Assembly: GCF_000165395.2 (NCBI RefSeq)
Contig: NC_010574.1
Coordinates: forward strand, 310,001-374,000
Source of the DNA: Babesia bovis T2Bo
Taxonomy: Eukaryota > Apicomplexa > Aconoidasida > Piroplasmida > Babesiidae
Length of the DNA stretch: 64,000 bases
Direction: 5' to 3'
Shown here: piece after piece, positions 33,740 through 43,853 of the stretch
Layout: each line of letters begins with the position of its first letter
How positions within the stretch are numbered: the first letter of the stretch is position 1
Made by a program: the position numbers and the translations under genes
Notes under the pieces: model-generated
Told to the model about the DNA's origin: nothing
The model's input: the letters and a program-made list of their open reading frames with translations, nothing else
Databases searched by the model: none

Positions 33740-34778
33740 CTTTGTCTAGATTTTCCTGCTTGTGGCTTCCATTGTTCAAATCTGTGCATACCATGAGTCA
33801 CTATTGGTCACTGTGGCGCCCAGGGGGTGCCCCTAGTGTATATATACAGTGCCTTAGGGGTGCCATATAGAGTACTGGGACGTACCTTTGAAGTGGTTTT
33901 GTTTGTCTGTGCCACCGGTACCTGACTGTATCCAACCCATAGGTACTGGGCAGTGTTTGGGTGGTTTGCCGAAGTGTCCAAGTGTCCCCGCTGGACAGTT
34001 AATGTGATCTTCAATTTCAGGATAATGTTTACTTGCTCCTACAGTCCTTCCACAGCACATCCCATATAAAGCATCACACAAGAAGCACATTAAGGGGGAT
34101 ATCTGAGTTCCAGCCGTACCACCACCGGCAGCACTAGATATACCACATTTCTGCGTGTGTTCATTCCCATTTCCTGTGCCTGCTACACCATTACTCCATA
34201 TGACACGGTTGCGCGCCACCTAATACACATAGAGTCCCCTTTATCAACATACGGCGCGCATGTTTTATATATAACTTTTATAGAAGTAGATCTTACCTGG
34301 TATCTCACACTTCCACAGATTTTTCGCGCTATATCCACTACCCATGTAAACTCCACTACCATATCTACAACTTTTCCAGCCCAAAACCTTATCATCCACC
34401 ACCCCCGCTCCACATTGCTTCCTCAGGAAATAGAGCTGGTAGAAGCAGTGGTAGACATATACCCTCAGTTGGTCCAGGCACTGGGTGGGACTAATGTCCA
34501 TCTGGAAGCCAAAGAGCCCATTGGCGTACATCCCATGGAGGGGGCCTATAAAGTGTTAGGAAGTGGTACTCATGGATACTTACCAAACTTGGAGACTTCC
34601 AGGTGGTACCCGCCGTAGCAGACTTGGCCTTTCTCCAGGGGATTTCCGGTGGGAGCTGCCGGTGCACCGGGAGCTGCCTCTGCGGTTGTATCTTTATCAT
34701 CAAGGGTACATCTCTTATTACGGTCTTTACTGTGATTGGGGCACTTGTTAGTACTCTGAGCAGCAGCAACTCCACTAC
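33740..34778 (-). pseudogene. Truncated ves1-beta: internal four-exon fragment
   Basis: Four in-frame exons, 34584-34778 (195 bp), 34297-34545 (249), 33886-34179 (294) and 33740-33781 (42). They correspond one to one with exons 4-7 of the complete ves1-beta next to it (195, 243, 300, 48 bp). Shared signatures include VCYGGYHL, HGMYANGLFGFQM, CFYQLYFLRKQC, CPVPMGW and DLNNGSHK. All introns are phase 1 and end in the same GTGTRGYAG-like acceptor. There are no counterparts of exons 1-3 upstream or 8-10 downstream, so no VESA1 protein can be made from it alone. There is no stop inside the exons. VESA1 varies by segmental gene conversion, and such fragments may serve as sequence donors; that role is inference. 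Confidence 0.8.
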
Positions 34779-34820
34779 CTACAACACAATTACTCCACAT
34801 GACTACCCTAGGGCACTGTT

Positions 34821-34834
34821 GCGCCGAAGGCGCC
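34821..34834. repeat. Palindromic GCGCC/GGCGC element
   Basis: Perfect 5-bp inverted repeat around GAA, near the 5' side of the truncated beta fragment. One of five exact copies in the ves locus. Confidence 0.8.
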
Positions 34835-35028
34835 CTTATAGAACTTTCAGCAAAACCCGTACTAAACTTTTACTTAGAAGGCCACTATAAACTATAGGTA
34901 TCACTATTGTCTAACTGTATGAAAACACTCTGTAACCTTATCCACATCACCATCCCTAACAGCTACTACTTTTATACTAAACTTCCATGTAACTTTTGAT
35001 GAACATATCCACATTATCCCTAGTTATC

Positions 35029-35042
35029 GCGCCGAAGGCGCC
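35029..35042. repeat. Palindromic GCGCC/GGCGC element
   Basis: Exact copy of the same hairpin, just past the ves1-beta stop codon. Confidence 0.8.
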
Positions 35043-35054
35043 ACTACTTTGCCA

Positions 35055-38000
35055 CTATGTCTTTCCAAAATACTCTAGTATCCCCCTTCCCTTCTTCTTG
35101 CCCACCATCAGTACCTCCCATGGACTCAGACTACCCTTCCTGAACCATCCCCTGCAATGCGACCTCATATGTGTCCAGTCCAGTGGCCATATGGCTCCAA
35201 ATGCTAGATAGAGTACCGCTACTAGCCACGCTAGCGTGAGAACAAAGATCCAGGGGAGCCTGGTGGTGTAGATGAGCTTATTTATTTCGTGGTGGAGGCC
35301 TCCACTGGTGCCGTCATGCTTGATGTGGTTGCCTTCTAAAACGCCATTCAGCGTGCTTAGGAACTCGTGACACTTCTTCTGTGTATTACCAACACCTACT
35401 ACAATATTACACCATATAACACCCCTAACAGCTACTACTTTTTTACCAAAATTTTGCCAAAAGTACCACAAAACTTTTGTGAAACTCTGATTAAAAGTGC
35501 TACTACTCTTATACTAAACTTTCAGCAAAAGTGATACCAAACTTTTGTGAAACTTTTACCAGAACTACTACTACACTGCCTCTACACTATCCATACTACT
35601 ATACTGGAACTTACCTACACCTCCTTGCTTGTGCAGCTCCGTTACGTTACCATACCCAAATCCATACTTGTACAACACCGGTAGTACCCCGGTACATGAT
35701 ACGACAGAGGCACACTGACAGACTCCGCCATTACTACCACCAGTGCACTTAGTACCATGTGTTCCTTGTCGGCATCCATTACCATCGCTACATCCACCTC
35801 CTCCCTGACCTGCTACACCATTAATCCATATGATAAGGTTGCGCGCCACCTGTTACACTGTCGCGCCGAAGGCGCCACTATCTCTATACGGCGCGCCCTT
35901 ATAGCACTAGAACTCACCCGAACTGCAATTATCTCTGCACACTATATCCCTATAATCCTTTGCCAACCCCTTCAGCCCATCCTCGAACTTTTCAATCAAA
36001 TAGACCAACCATGACAGGTAGGTCCCGGCCATCAAGGGACTCAACTGGCCATACTGCTGGCCACTCAGAGGAGAGAGGTATTGAGAGCATTGACCACTAG
36101 GGGCACCCGTATTGCACCCTGTTAGGCATTTGAGGGTTCCTTTTGTGCCTGTCTGGCAATCTCCACTGCTCCACCCAGTGAGTGCCTCGACCACTTTATC
36201 ACCTTGACCCATATAGAGTACCACCTCCTTTTCTAAATCTCCTAGCTTCTTCTTCACTTCATTACTTCCATTCCCATTTCCCCCAATGTAGACTACATAG
36301 TAATAGAACCCAAAGAGGTCACCCAGTGTCCGTGGCACCGTGGGAGTAATACATGCCAGTAGTCTCAGTAGTACCACTAGGGTGCCACTTTGGCACTTTT
36401 CTGGGTCACAGTAGTACTCCAGGAGTAGTGACAGTGTCCTGCCAGTGCAGTGGATAGGGTAAGTGGCTTTGCCTGCTACACGATGAGTCCATGTGACTAC
36501 CGTGACACTTACCAGTACCTCCTGTAAGTTGTTGTGTCTTATGGCTTCCAGTATTTAAATCTGTGCATACCATGAGTCACTATTGGTTACTGTGGCGCCC
36601 AGGGGGGTGCCCCTAGTATATATGCAGTGCCATAGAGTAGAGGTACTGGGACGTACCTTTGAAGTGGTTCTCACCACTAGTGCCTTCCTTGCTCCAGCCC
36701 ATTGGGACAGGGCACAACTGAGGATACTGTAGGTGTGCCGGATGTTCTATCCCTTTAGAATCTACTGTCTTGTTCATATGAGCATCAATTTCAGGATACT
36801 TCTGCTTCTGGCTGTTGAGATCTACTCCTATGGTTTGATTGCAAACCATTGTTCCTATCGCATCACACAAAAAGCTCTGTAAGGGTGAAGCTTCCTTGGA
36901 TCTAGCACCATCGAATATACCACAATTCTTGGTATGCTCCGTACCACCAGCAGTACCTGCTACATCATCAGTCATCATTACCCTTTGAGCACTCACCTTT
37001 TGTCTGACATATCCACAGTCTAGCACTCGTGGTACTTACACCCTTCCCATACCTACAACTCTGCCAGCCCAGCACAGCCTTCTTGTCTCCTGCCACTCCC
37101 ACCGTGCATTGCTTCCTCAGGAAATAGAGCTGGTAGAAGCAGTGGTAGACATATATCCTCAGTTGGTCCAGGCACTGGGCGGCCGAAAGGTCCATCTGGA
37201 AGCCAAAGAGCCCATTGGCGTACATCCCATGGAGGGGGCCTACACATGGTGTTACGGAGTGGTACTGCTAGGGTACTTACCGAAATCCTTTACTGCCAGG
37301 TGGTACCCGCCGTAGCAGACCTCACCTTCCTTGAGTTCTCCGTTGGCGGAAGCTGCCGGGGGAGCTGCCGATGCCTGGGCAGCATCCTTTCCTAGTTTAC
37401 ACCTCTTAGCGCTAGGGTTTTTCTTGTGTTCAGGGCACTTGTTAGTACTCCCAGCACTTCCTCCAGCACTACTACCTACTACACCATTAGTCCACATGAC
37501 TACCCCTAGGGCACTGTTGCGCCGAAGGCGCCCCTATAGAGCCCTGTCTATATCACTCACCTGTCGCAGGAGTGTCATTGCCACCGGTAGCTATGGTCCC
37601 CTGGATACCGATGAGTACCAGTGGGCAGTAGCCACAGGCGGCCATCAGGTAGTGGGTAATCTTGTCCTTGTGGAGATCCGTCTTTTTGCCATCACCTTCT
37701 CCGTGAAGCACTATCTTATTCTTATCATCGCTCCCATTGGTCACCAGATCCGTCTTATCTCCCATCCTCTGTACCAGCTCTCTGTACTTATCACAATAGG
37801 GCAATGCACTAAGCCAGTATAGGATTTCCCGGATGGTCCTGGGTTTCCTAGGGCTGGGAGTGACACTGGCAGAACTAGTAGTGGCCGGCTTCGCCGGCGT
37901 CACTTTATTAGCCCCGGCACTACCTGCCCTGAAGTACCCACTGGCCAGGATGTGGAGTACCAATAGGGGGTACTGCTCACATAATTGCTCTGTAGTACTC

Positions 38001-39109
38001 TTGCCAGCACCATAGGCCTTGTCATAGATACCGCTATAGTACTCAGCTACACTATCTGGGTCACATTGGTACTACAGAGGAGGTGGACTTACCCTTATTA
38101 GTACTGCCTCCCTGGAATTCTTTCCATGATACTCCTTTATCATTCTTGGTCAACAATTTTTGCACAAACTCTCCATTTCCTTTACCTACCACACCATAAG
38201 TCCACATGACTACCCTAGGCAGTACTTACCTGTACCACTCCCCTGATTCAACCTATCCAGGTCATAGCCCATGGCCGCCATGAATGAGCCGAGACCCTTA
38301 GTCTCACTACTCAGTGTATCCTTCTCCCACCTCTCGCTACCACCCGTTAGGAACCCCAACTGACTGAGTCCACTCCAGATGAGACATACTGACCCTAGGA
38401 AAATACGGGCCAGGAGGTGGACCTTTGTGGAGTCACTGGATATGGTGGGCCAGGAGTATTGTCCTTCAGGTGGAGTGCCACTCCTATCGGTACCATTCTT
38501 CTTGCAATAGGCCGATAGGTAGCATTTGTTGGCAGCACCACTAGCACTGGCACCGGTACCACACTGGCTACACTCATGACAGGTAGTACCACTACCACCG
38601 GTACAACACTGTGCTGCACCACCAGTACATTCACACTTCCTTCCTATACCTTTACTCTCCTTTGCTCCACCACCACCCTCTCCCTTCAGACAACACTCAT
38701 CTCCTTTTTCCTGCCACCCAACCCACTTCTGTAGTCCCTGGGCCAACTGGTCTATCAGTGCCTTTATGACCTCGGTGCCACCAGCAGCACTGTAGATAGT
38801 GCTGTCACTATTGACCAGTCCCAGGTCAGTGAGCACTGGCAGTACTATGTCCTTTTCCTGGTCTAGGAGTATGCCGTCCCAGTTCCTGTCAGGGCTGGGA
38901 CCAGGGTACTCCGGGTCCTTGGCGTCATACAGTAGGTCCTTCACTGCCTTGGCCAGGAAACAGATGCAGCTGAATTGGGGCGGCGAAGCCGCCTTGTTTG
39001 TTTTACCATCCTTACCAGTAACCCTCAGGACCCAGTCAATGGCCTCCTTGAGGTTGGTGGGAGCCTGGGTGAGGCTGTTGTAAGGGGTCCAAGGCTGTGC
39101 TGCTGCCAT
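35055..39109 (-). CDS. Complete ves1-beta: VESA1 beta-type variant antigen
   Basis: Ten exons: 38230-39109, 38093-38185, 37561-38055, 37281-37475, 36997-37239, 36657-36956, 36513-36560, 35918-36472, 35615-35809 and 35055-35395. They total 3345 bp, 1114 residues, and all nine introns are phase 1. The N-terminus has the VESA leader LKEAIDWVLRVTGKDG (residues ~20-35), a cysteine-rich stretch (~170-215), conserved blocks REILYWLSALPY, HGMYANGLFGFQ and CFYQLYFLRKQC, CTGVLPVLYKYGF, and one C-terminal transmembrane helix (IFVLTLAWLVAVLYLAFGA) with a short tail. There is no signal peptide, as is usual for VESA1. VESA1 is exported to the infected red cell surface and mediates antigenic variation and endothelial adhesion. 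The frame is intact throughout, so this copy could be expressed. Confidence 0.9.
35863..35876. repeat. Palindromic GCGCC/GGCGC element
   Basis: Exact copy inside ves1-beta intron 8. Confidence 0.8.
37519..37532. repeat. Palindromic GCGCC/GGCGC element
   Basis: Exact copy inside ves1-beta intron 3. Confidence 0.8.
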
Positions 39110-40752
39110 TGTGTCACCACCCCTTGTTGCGAGAGTGTCCAGTGAAGGTCAGTGGTAGTGACAGTGTAGGTATCGGGGTGGAATCCTAGGGAGGTGGAGC
39201 GCGCCGTAAGAGGTAGTGGCGCCTTCGACGCAAGAATCACCGTTACAGCGGCGCGCAGGGGGAGTAGGGGAAGTATGTTAAGTGGAGTAATAGTGGATTA
39301 TGTATATATAGTGGTACTATAGTCATGTAGAGTATCTAGGGTAGTACTCACAGTAGTATTGTCGTGTTTTGTCAGTAACTTCAGGGTTCATTGATGAGTT
39401 GTAGCCGTGATTGAGTGGAATTGTAGAGGTTATATGTAGTACTATAGGGGTTATTATAGGGAACACCTAGGATGCTACTAGGGTAGTATTGTGATGTTAT
39501 GAGGAGTGATGGATGGTATTGTGTGGAAGAGTGATTTGCGTTGTGAACTGCTAGTGGTAGTAGCTGGTTATCAGGGTGGAACAACATGGTAGTATTGGGG
39601 TGGTAGTATAGTAGTGGTCACTAGTGATGATGCTGTTATTGGACATAATGAGAACATGGTGACTTTAGAGTGAAATACAGATAGTGACATATTAGTGGAT
39701 TTAAAATGGCGTATATAGATAGTGGAGAGCATATGGTGAGTAAGTAGTGTTGAGAGAATTGGTGTTACTGATTAGTATAGAGTGGGGGTGTGCCTTACCT
39801 TGGTGGGGGATTGTGTTGAGACAGTGGTAGAGGGTGCGCCATAGTGGTCATGTGGGTTGACAGGGTCCGTTAGGGTGGCGCGCAATATTAGTGTATAGGG
39901 TAGTGATGCAGTATAATAGTGTTGTATGTTCAGTTTACGTTTAGTTATTAATTTAGTGAAAGTTTATTGGCACTTTTGGTAAATGTTTCACAAAAGTTTG
40001 GTAGCACTTTTGCTGAAAGTTTAGTATAAAAGTTATAGGTATTCGGGGTACTCTAAAGGATATTTCAGTGCTGTTACTAGATTTGTTACTCAAAAGTTCA
40101 AGGTGGTGGTATATATACTGGTAATAGACATTGTCAAGGCCATATTAGAGGCAGTCGAGCGTTCCAGGGACATTTAGGGCATAGCATGCATATATAAGTC
40201 TAGTGAATATGGTTACTATAATGACTTGGTAACTGGTGATTCATCCATAGATAGGAATTCACTACTGCCTAGGGAGTGGGAATCAGTACTACATTTTATT
40301 GGGTGTGTATTCTTGGAGACTATTGGTATCACATAGGCCTTTATAGGGAACTAGAACTATACATGCCATTATTAGCACTTGTGCATATATTTGGGAACCA
40401 CAAGGATAGATGCATAATTTCCTATGAGCAATGATGAGTAAGTGGTCAATAAATACACCATTGCCATACAATATCAAAGTAACGTTAAATGGAAACTATT
40501 GTAATGTTACTGTAGTGTCTAGGGTATATTGCCACAAGGCCTGTTGAGGCATCGACTTCTGGACTATATTACCATGTCTTATTCCCTATCAGAAACATAG
40601 AACCTTACCTAGCGACAATTACATACCAACAACTATATTAGAAAATTACATCAACAGCAACGCATTTACCTTGCATGGGATTATTACCATACCTGGGGCA
40701 TGAAAACAACTATAGTTGTAAGATTATCTTCTTCTTGACTGTATTTTTGAAA
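39110..40752. other. Divergent intergenic region, ves1-beta and smorf
   Basis: 1.64 kb between the ves1-beta start (minus) and the first smorf start (plus), so it holds both promoters. GC-rich patches with GGCGCGC words lie at 39200-39260 and 39870-39890. A ves1-beta intron-9 relic in the opposite orientation lies at 39985-40032. No gene seen. Confidence 0.6.
39985..40032 (+). repeat. Relic of ves1-beta intron 9, inverted
   Basis: About 48 bases on the plus strand match, with about two differences, the segment of ves1-beta intron 9 lying on the minus strand at 35507-35553 (shared words TTTCACAAAAGTTTGG and CTTTTGCTGAAAGTTTAG). No exon 10 follows it. It marks a former plus-strand beta copy, or a dispersed element also used in intron 9. 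Confidence 0.7.
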
Positions 40753-41526
40753 ATGGTATCCTTCAACACATTACCAAAGCTCTGTGTATTAGTGGCCTTC
40801 GGGCTGTCTGCCACTGTCACTTCTGCAGAGGTAGTCCCGGAGCAACCCAAGGAGCAATTAGACATCGGATCGTTACTTAAGAATGAAGAACCATCTACTA
40901 AACCTGTGGAAGTAAAGGAAACAACAAAGATTGAGACTCAGGATCACAGTGAGACAGGAGAACCACCCATGTTCTCTGTTGACTGGTATCTGCTACCAAA
41001 GCCGGAAAATAGAGAACAACTTCGCGATGACTTGCCATTTGATATGGCTAAAGACGTTCCAGAAGATTGCGATGAACCTATATATCCCGCACTGGAAAAA
41101 CGTATCAGGAAATTTTTCTCATTGAGGGGTTTGATTTTTAGAAATTTTAAGTGCTATCCTCCAGAGTTACCGGAGCCATCCAAGTACTCTGTTGAATGGT
41201 ATCTGTTACCCAAGCCCCAAAACAGGAGATATCTTCGTGACAAACTGCCATGGCATTTGTATAATGCCGTACCAAGGGACTGTAATGAACCAATAAGTCC
41301 TTGGGTGGAAAAAGAAATTAGAGAGTTTTTCTCAGTGTGTTCTGTTGAATGGTATCTGGAATCCAAGCCCATAAACAGAGCCGCTCTACGTTATGCGATA
41401 CCAAGTTATTTGGCGGAAAAGGTACCACTGGACTGTAATGAACCGATATCTCCAGCAACAGAAAGACGTATTAGGGGTTTTTTCTCATACAGTGAGGAAC
41501 AGCAGAGGCTGTTGCGTCTATTTTAA
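40753..41526 (+). CDS. smorf: SmORF protein with three ~50-residue modules
   Basis: Single exon, 257 residues from the ATG at 40753; an in-frame ATG at 40675 would add 26 residues ahead of the signal peptide and is less likely. The N-terminus is a classical secretory signal (LCVLVAFGLSATVTSA). A short charged linker leads to three modules of ~50 residues near 78-128, 140-190 and 190-240. Each has the pattern (S/D)VxWYLxxKPxNRxxLR..LP, then VPxDCxEPI.P..E..IR.FFS. B. bovis smorf genes lie beside ves genes and encode secreted proteins of unknown role; that is established, while the module count is seen here. The start matches the paralog at 42463. Confidence 0.88.
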   Translation: MVSFNTLPKLCVLVAFGLSATVTSAEVVPEQPKEQLDIGSLLKNEEPSTKPVEVKETTKIETQDHSETGEPPMFSVDWYLLPKPENREQLRDDLPFDMAKDVPEDCDEPIYPALEKRIRKFFSLRGLIFRNFKCYPPELPEPSKYSVEWYLLPKPQNRRYLRDKLPWHLYNAVPRDCNEPISPWVEKEIREFFSVCSVEWYLESKPINRAALRYAIPSYLAEKVPLDCNEPISPATERRIRGFFSYSEEQQRLLRLF

Positions 41527-42462
41527 CATTATTGTTCAATTTCAAAAACAAACATTAGCATAGCTAAATGGAAATACAAATACCCTGATGTCTTACAATA
41601 GCTACATCTGCGAGTAATTACAGCGATGCATATTGTTCGGTCTATCGTATTCAATAGACTTTTGTGGATACCTGTAGTACCCACGACACGATTCGCATAT
41701 TGCAGATAGACGTAGCCAGTACCTATAACAGCCTTCTTTCAGATATATACCACAAACAGTAACATAATAACCCCTACTTTAACGTGATACGACAGGATGT
41801 CTTGTTAATATATATGACAGATGGGCTTAAAGCACTCTCCACTAAGCAGCGTTACCACAGCATGCATTATGGTACCTATATACATGAATCATCATGACTG
41901 CAGAAAGTAATGTTGTGACATCAATGATCATAGGTTAACATATCATTATACAGTCAGTTAGAATGTGATACAATGCAAATGAAGGCACAAACCGTGATGA
42001 ATGTATGTTTGCATATCTTTCCGTATGGAAACAAATGATTATAAAGTGCATATTAGACTCTACTGGCATATACACCATATTATCTCATTGTTAACAGGAC
42101 GCTGTATGACTTGGTGGGCAGAATTCTGTCTATCATGTGATTCTCATTGTACGGATTGTGAGACTCATGTCAAAGGATGTATACAGTTTCTCACAATTGA
42201 GTTCCTGTTTGCCATTTTTAGCTCTTTAAGCCACTGTGCCAATGCTGAGCTCTAGAGTGCCTGCACGAATAGTAATTTGATCAGTGTCTTACAAAGATAG
42301 AGTCACAATAATTACATATCACACAAGTAGCTTTTAGACAATAACTTAGAGAACTTCATTGAGGATGGATGTTTTATTACCTGGCTCTTCTATACCTGGG
42401 GGGCATTGCGCCAACAAAATGTGTAACACATCGGAATTTCACTCATTAGTGCCTCCACCAGG
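41527..42462. other. Intergenic between the two smorf genes
   Basis: 936 AT-rich bases. An 84-codon open frame at 42001-42255 has no signal peptide or smorf module and is probably chance. Nothing else seen. Confidence 0.55.
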
Positions 42463-43029
42463 ATGCTATCCTTCAACACATTACCAAAGCTCTGTGTATT
42501 AGTGGCCTTCGGGCTGTCTGCCACTGTCACTTCTGCAGAGGTAGTCCCGGAGCAACCCAAGAAGGAATCGTTAGGCAGCGGATTCTCCCGTAAGAATGAA
42601 GAACCATCTACTAAACCTGTGGAAGTAAAGGAAACAACAAAGATTGAGACTCAGGATCACAGTGAGACAACAGAACCACCCAAGTACTCTGTTGAGTGGT
42701 ATCTGTTGCCCAAGCCCGAAAGCAGAGCTGCCTTACGTTATTTTTTGCCAACTGTTTTGGCCAACACTGTACCAAAAAACTGTAATGAACCAATATTACC
42801 AGTTGTTGAAAAACGTATTAGGAAGTGTATCGCATTGTATGCCGTCGACTGGTATTTGTTACCCAAGCCGGAAAATAGAACCGCTCTACGCTATATGTTA
42901 CCATCTGATTTGGCTGAAAAAGTACCAGACGATTATGATGAACCAATAGATCCTGAGGTTGAAGAACTTATTAGGAAATATTTCTCAATTGATGCAAAGA
43001 AAATGTTTAACGGAATCATGTTCCTATGA
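42463..43029 (+). CDS. smorf: SmORF protein with two ~50-residue modules
   Basis: Single exon, 188 residues. The first ~205 bases are almost identical to the other smorf (same signal peptide apart from the second residue, same KPVEVKETTKIETQDHSET linker). A short variable patch of about 30 bases follows the EQPK motif. It then has two WYLLPKP modules near residues 68-118 and 119-169 instead of three, and a short C-terminus ending GIMFL. The second module has tyrosine where the others have the conserved cysteine (DDYDEPI for DCxEPI). The pair looks like a recent tandem duplication with module gain or loss. A secreted product is expected; function is unknown. Confidence 0.88.
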   Translation: MLSFNTLPKLCVLVAFGLSATVTSAEVVPEQPKKESLGSGFSRKNEEPSTKPVEVKETTKIETQDHSETTEPPKYSVEWYLLPKPESRAALRYFLPTVLANTVPKNCNEPILPVVEKRIRKCIALYAVDWYLLPKPENRTALRYMLPSDLAEKVPDDYDEPIDPEVEELIRKYFSIDAKKMFNGIMFL

Positions 43030-43853
43030 TTGTTCGACGGAAATTTAAATTATTAGCGTAGATGCATGCTGATACAATTCATTTAATGCAGTATTACCTT
43101 ATATCACTAGAAGACTACACTGTTAGGTATTGTACATATACCTGTCTAATAGACTACACCGATATATCTACTTCATTACGCCACAGTACCTATACATAGT
43201 ATAACCTCACTAACACTAGCACCCAGTGCGTCCATGGACACTCTGTACTGCTCCATTAATAGTACTGGCCATTAGAACATATACTACTCTGTTGATCCCC
43301 TATTATGGCCCAGTATGCTACAGCACAATAACCACGGTATCCATAGTGTCCCATGGATGTGACTTCGTTATAGAGTACTGTACAAAAGAGTTAGTACTAC
43401 ATTATGTATTCCTCTCGAATATATTAAACTCTACATCACCACCCCTGATGCACACTACCCTGTACATCACCCTCTACACTTGTCCATGTCACTACCTCTA
43501 TCAGGATATCCACAGTAATCACGATAAAGGTCCTTGAAGTGAATTGGCTAATGCTTGCTAATTGGACTATGTACTGTGATGGTCACAGACTAGTGCCTAT
43601 CAACTGCCAGTATTACCATTCAACCCCCTATCCAGTGCCCCATCTTGGGGGTTGCTCTAGCATCCTGAAAACCCCACCAGGGTAACTCCATATATAGTGT
43701 CCCCACTAAACAGACCTTTGTGCAGGGAGTAGAAAGGGGGATGACACAGTATTTAGAATGTAATCATTATGTGGTCACCCAAAAGTACTACTACACCCTA
43801 TACTCTACCAGGAATTCTACCACTTCCGTGCTAAATCTTTACTAAAAATACTA
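43030..43853. other. Intergenic between smorf and ves1-alpha
   Basis: 824 bases. A 103-codon open frame at 43226-43537 lacks any recognisable feature. The part from ~43620 shares CCACCAGGGT and CCCCACTAAA words with DNA at 47900-47950, so ves-type repeats reach into it. Confidence 0.55.

Noticed and set aside
36513..36560. A possible 9-bp microexon (GAGGTACTG) before exon 8
   Set aside because: A 48-bp exon starting after GCACAG fits better and has a clear counterpart (DLNNGSHK) in the truncated copy.
36997..37040. A possible 7-bp microexon in ves1-beta
   Set aside because: The apparent donor and acceptor lie inside exon 5. The truncated copy carries an equivalent continuous coding stretch here (ending in CEIPG), so the sequence is simply translated.
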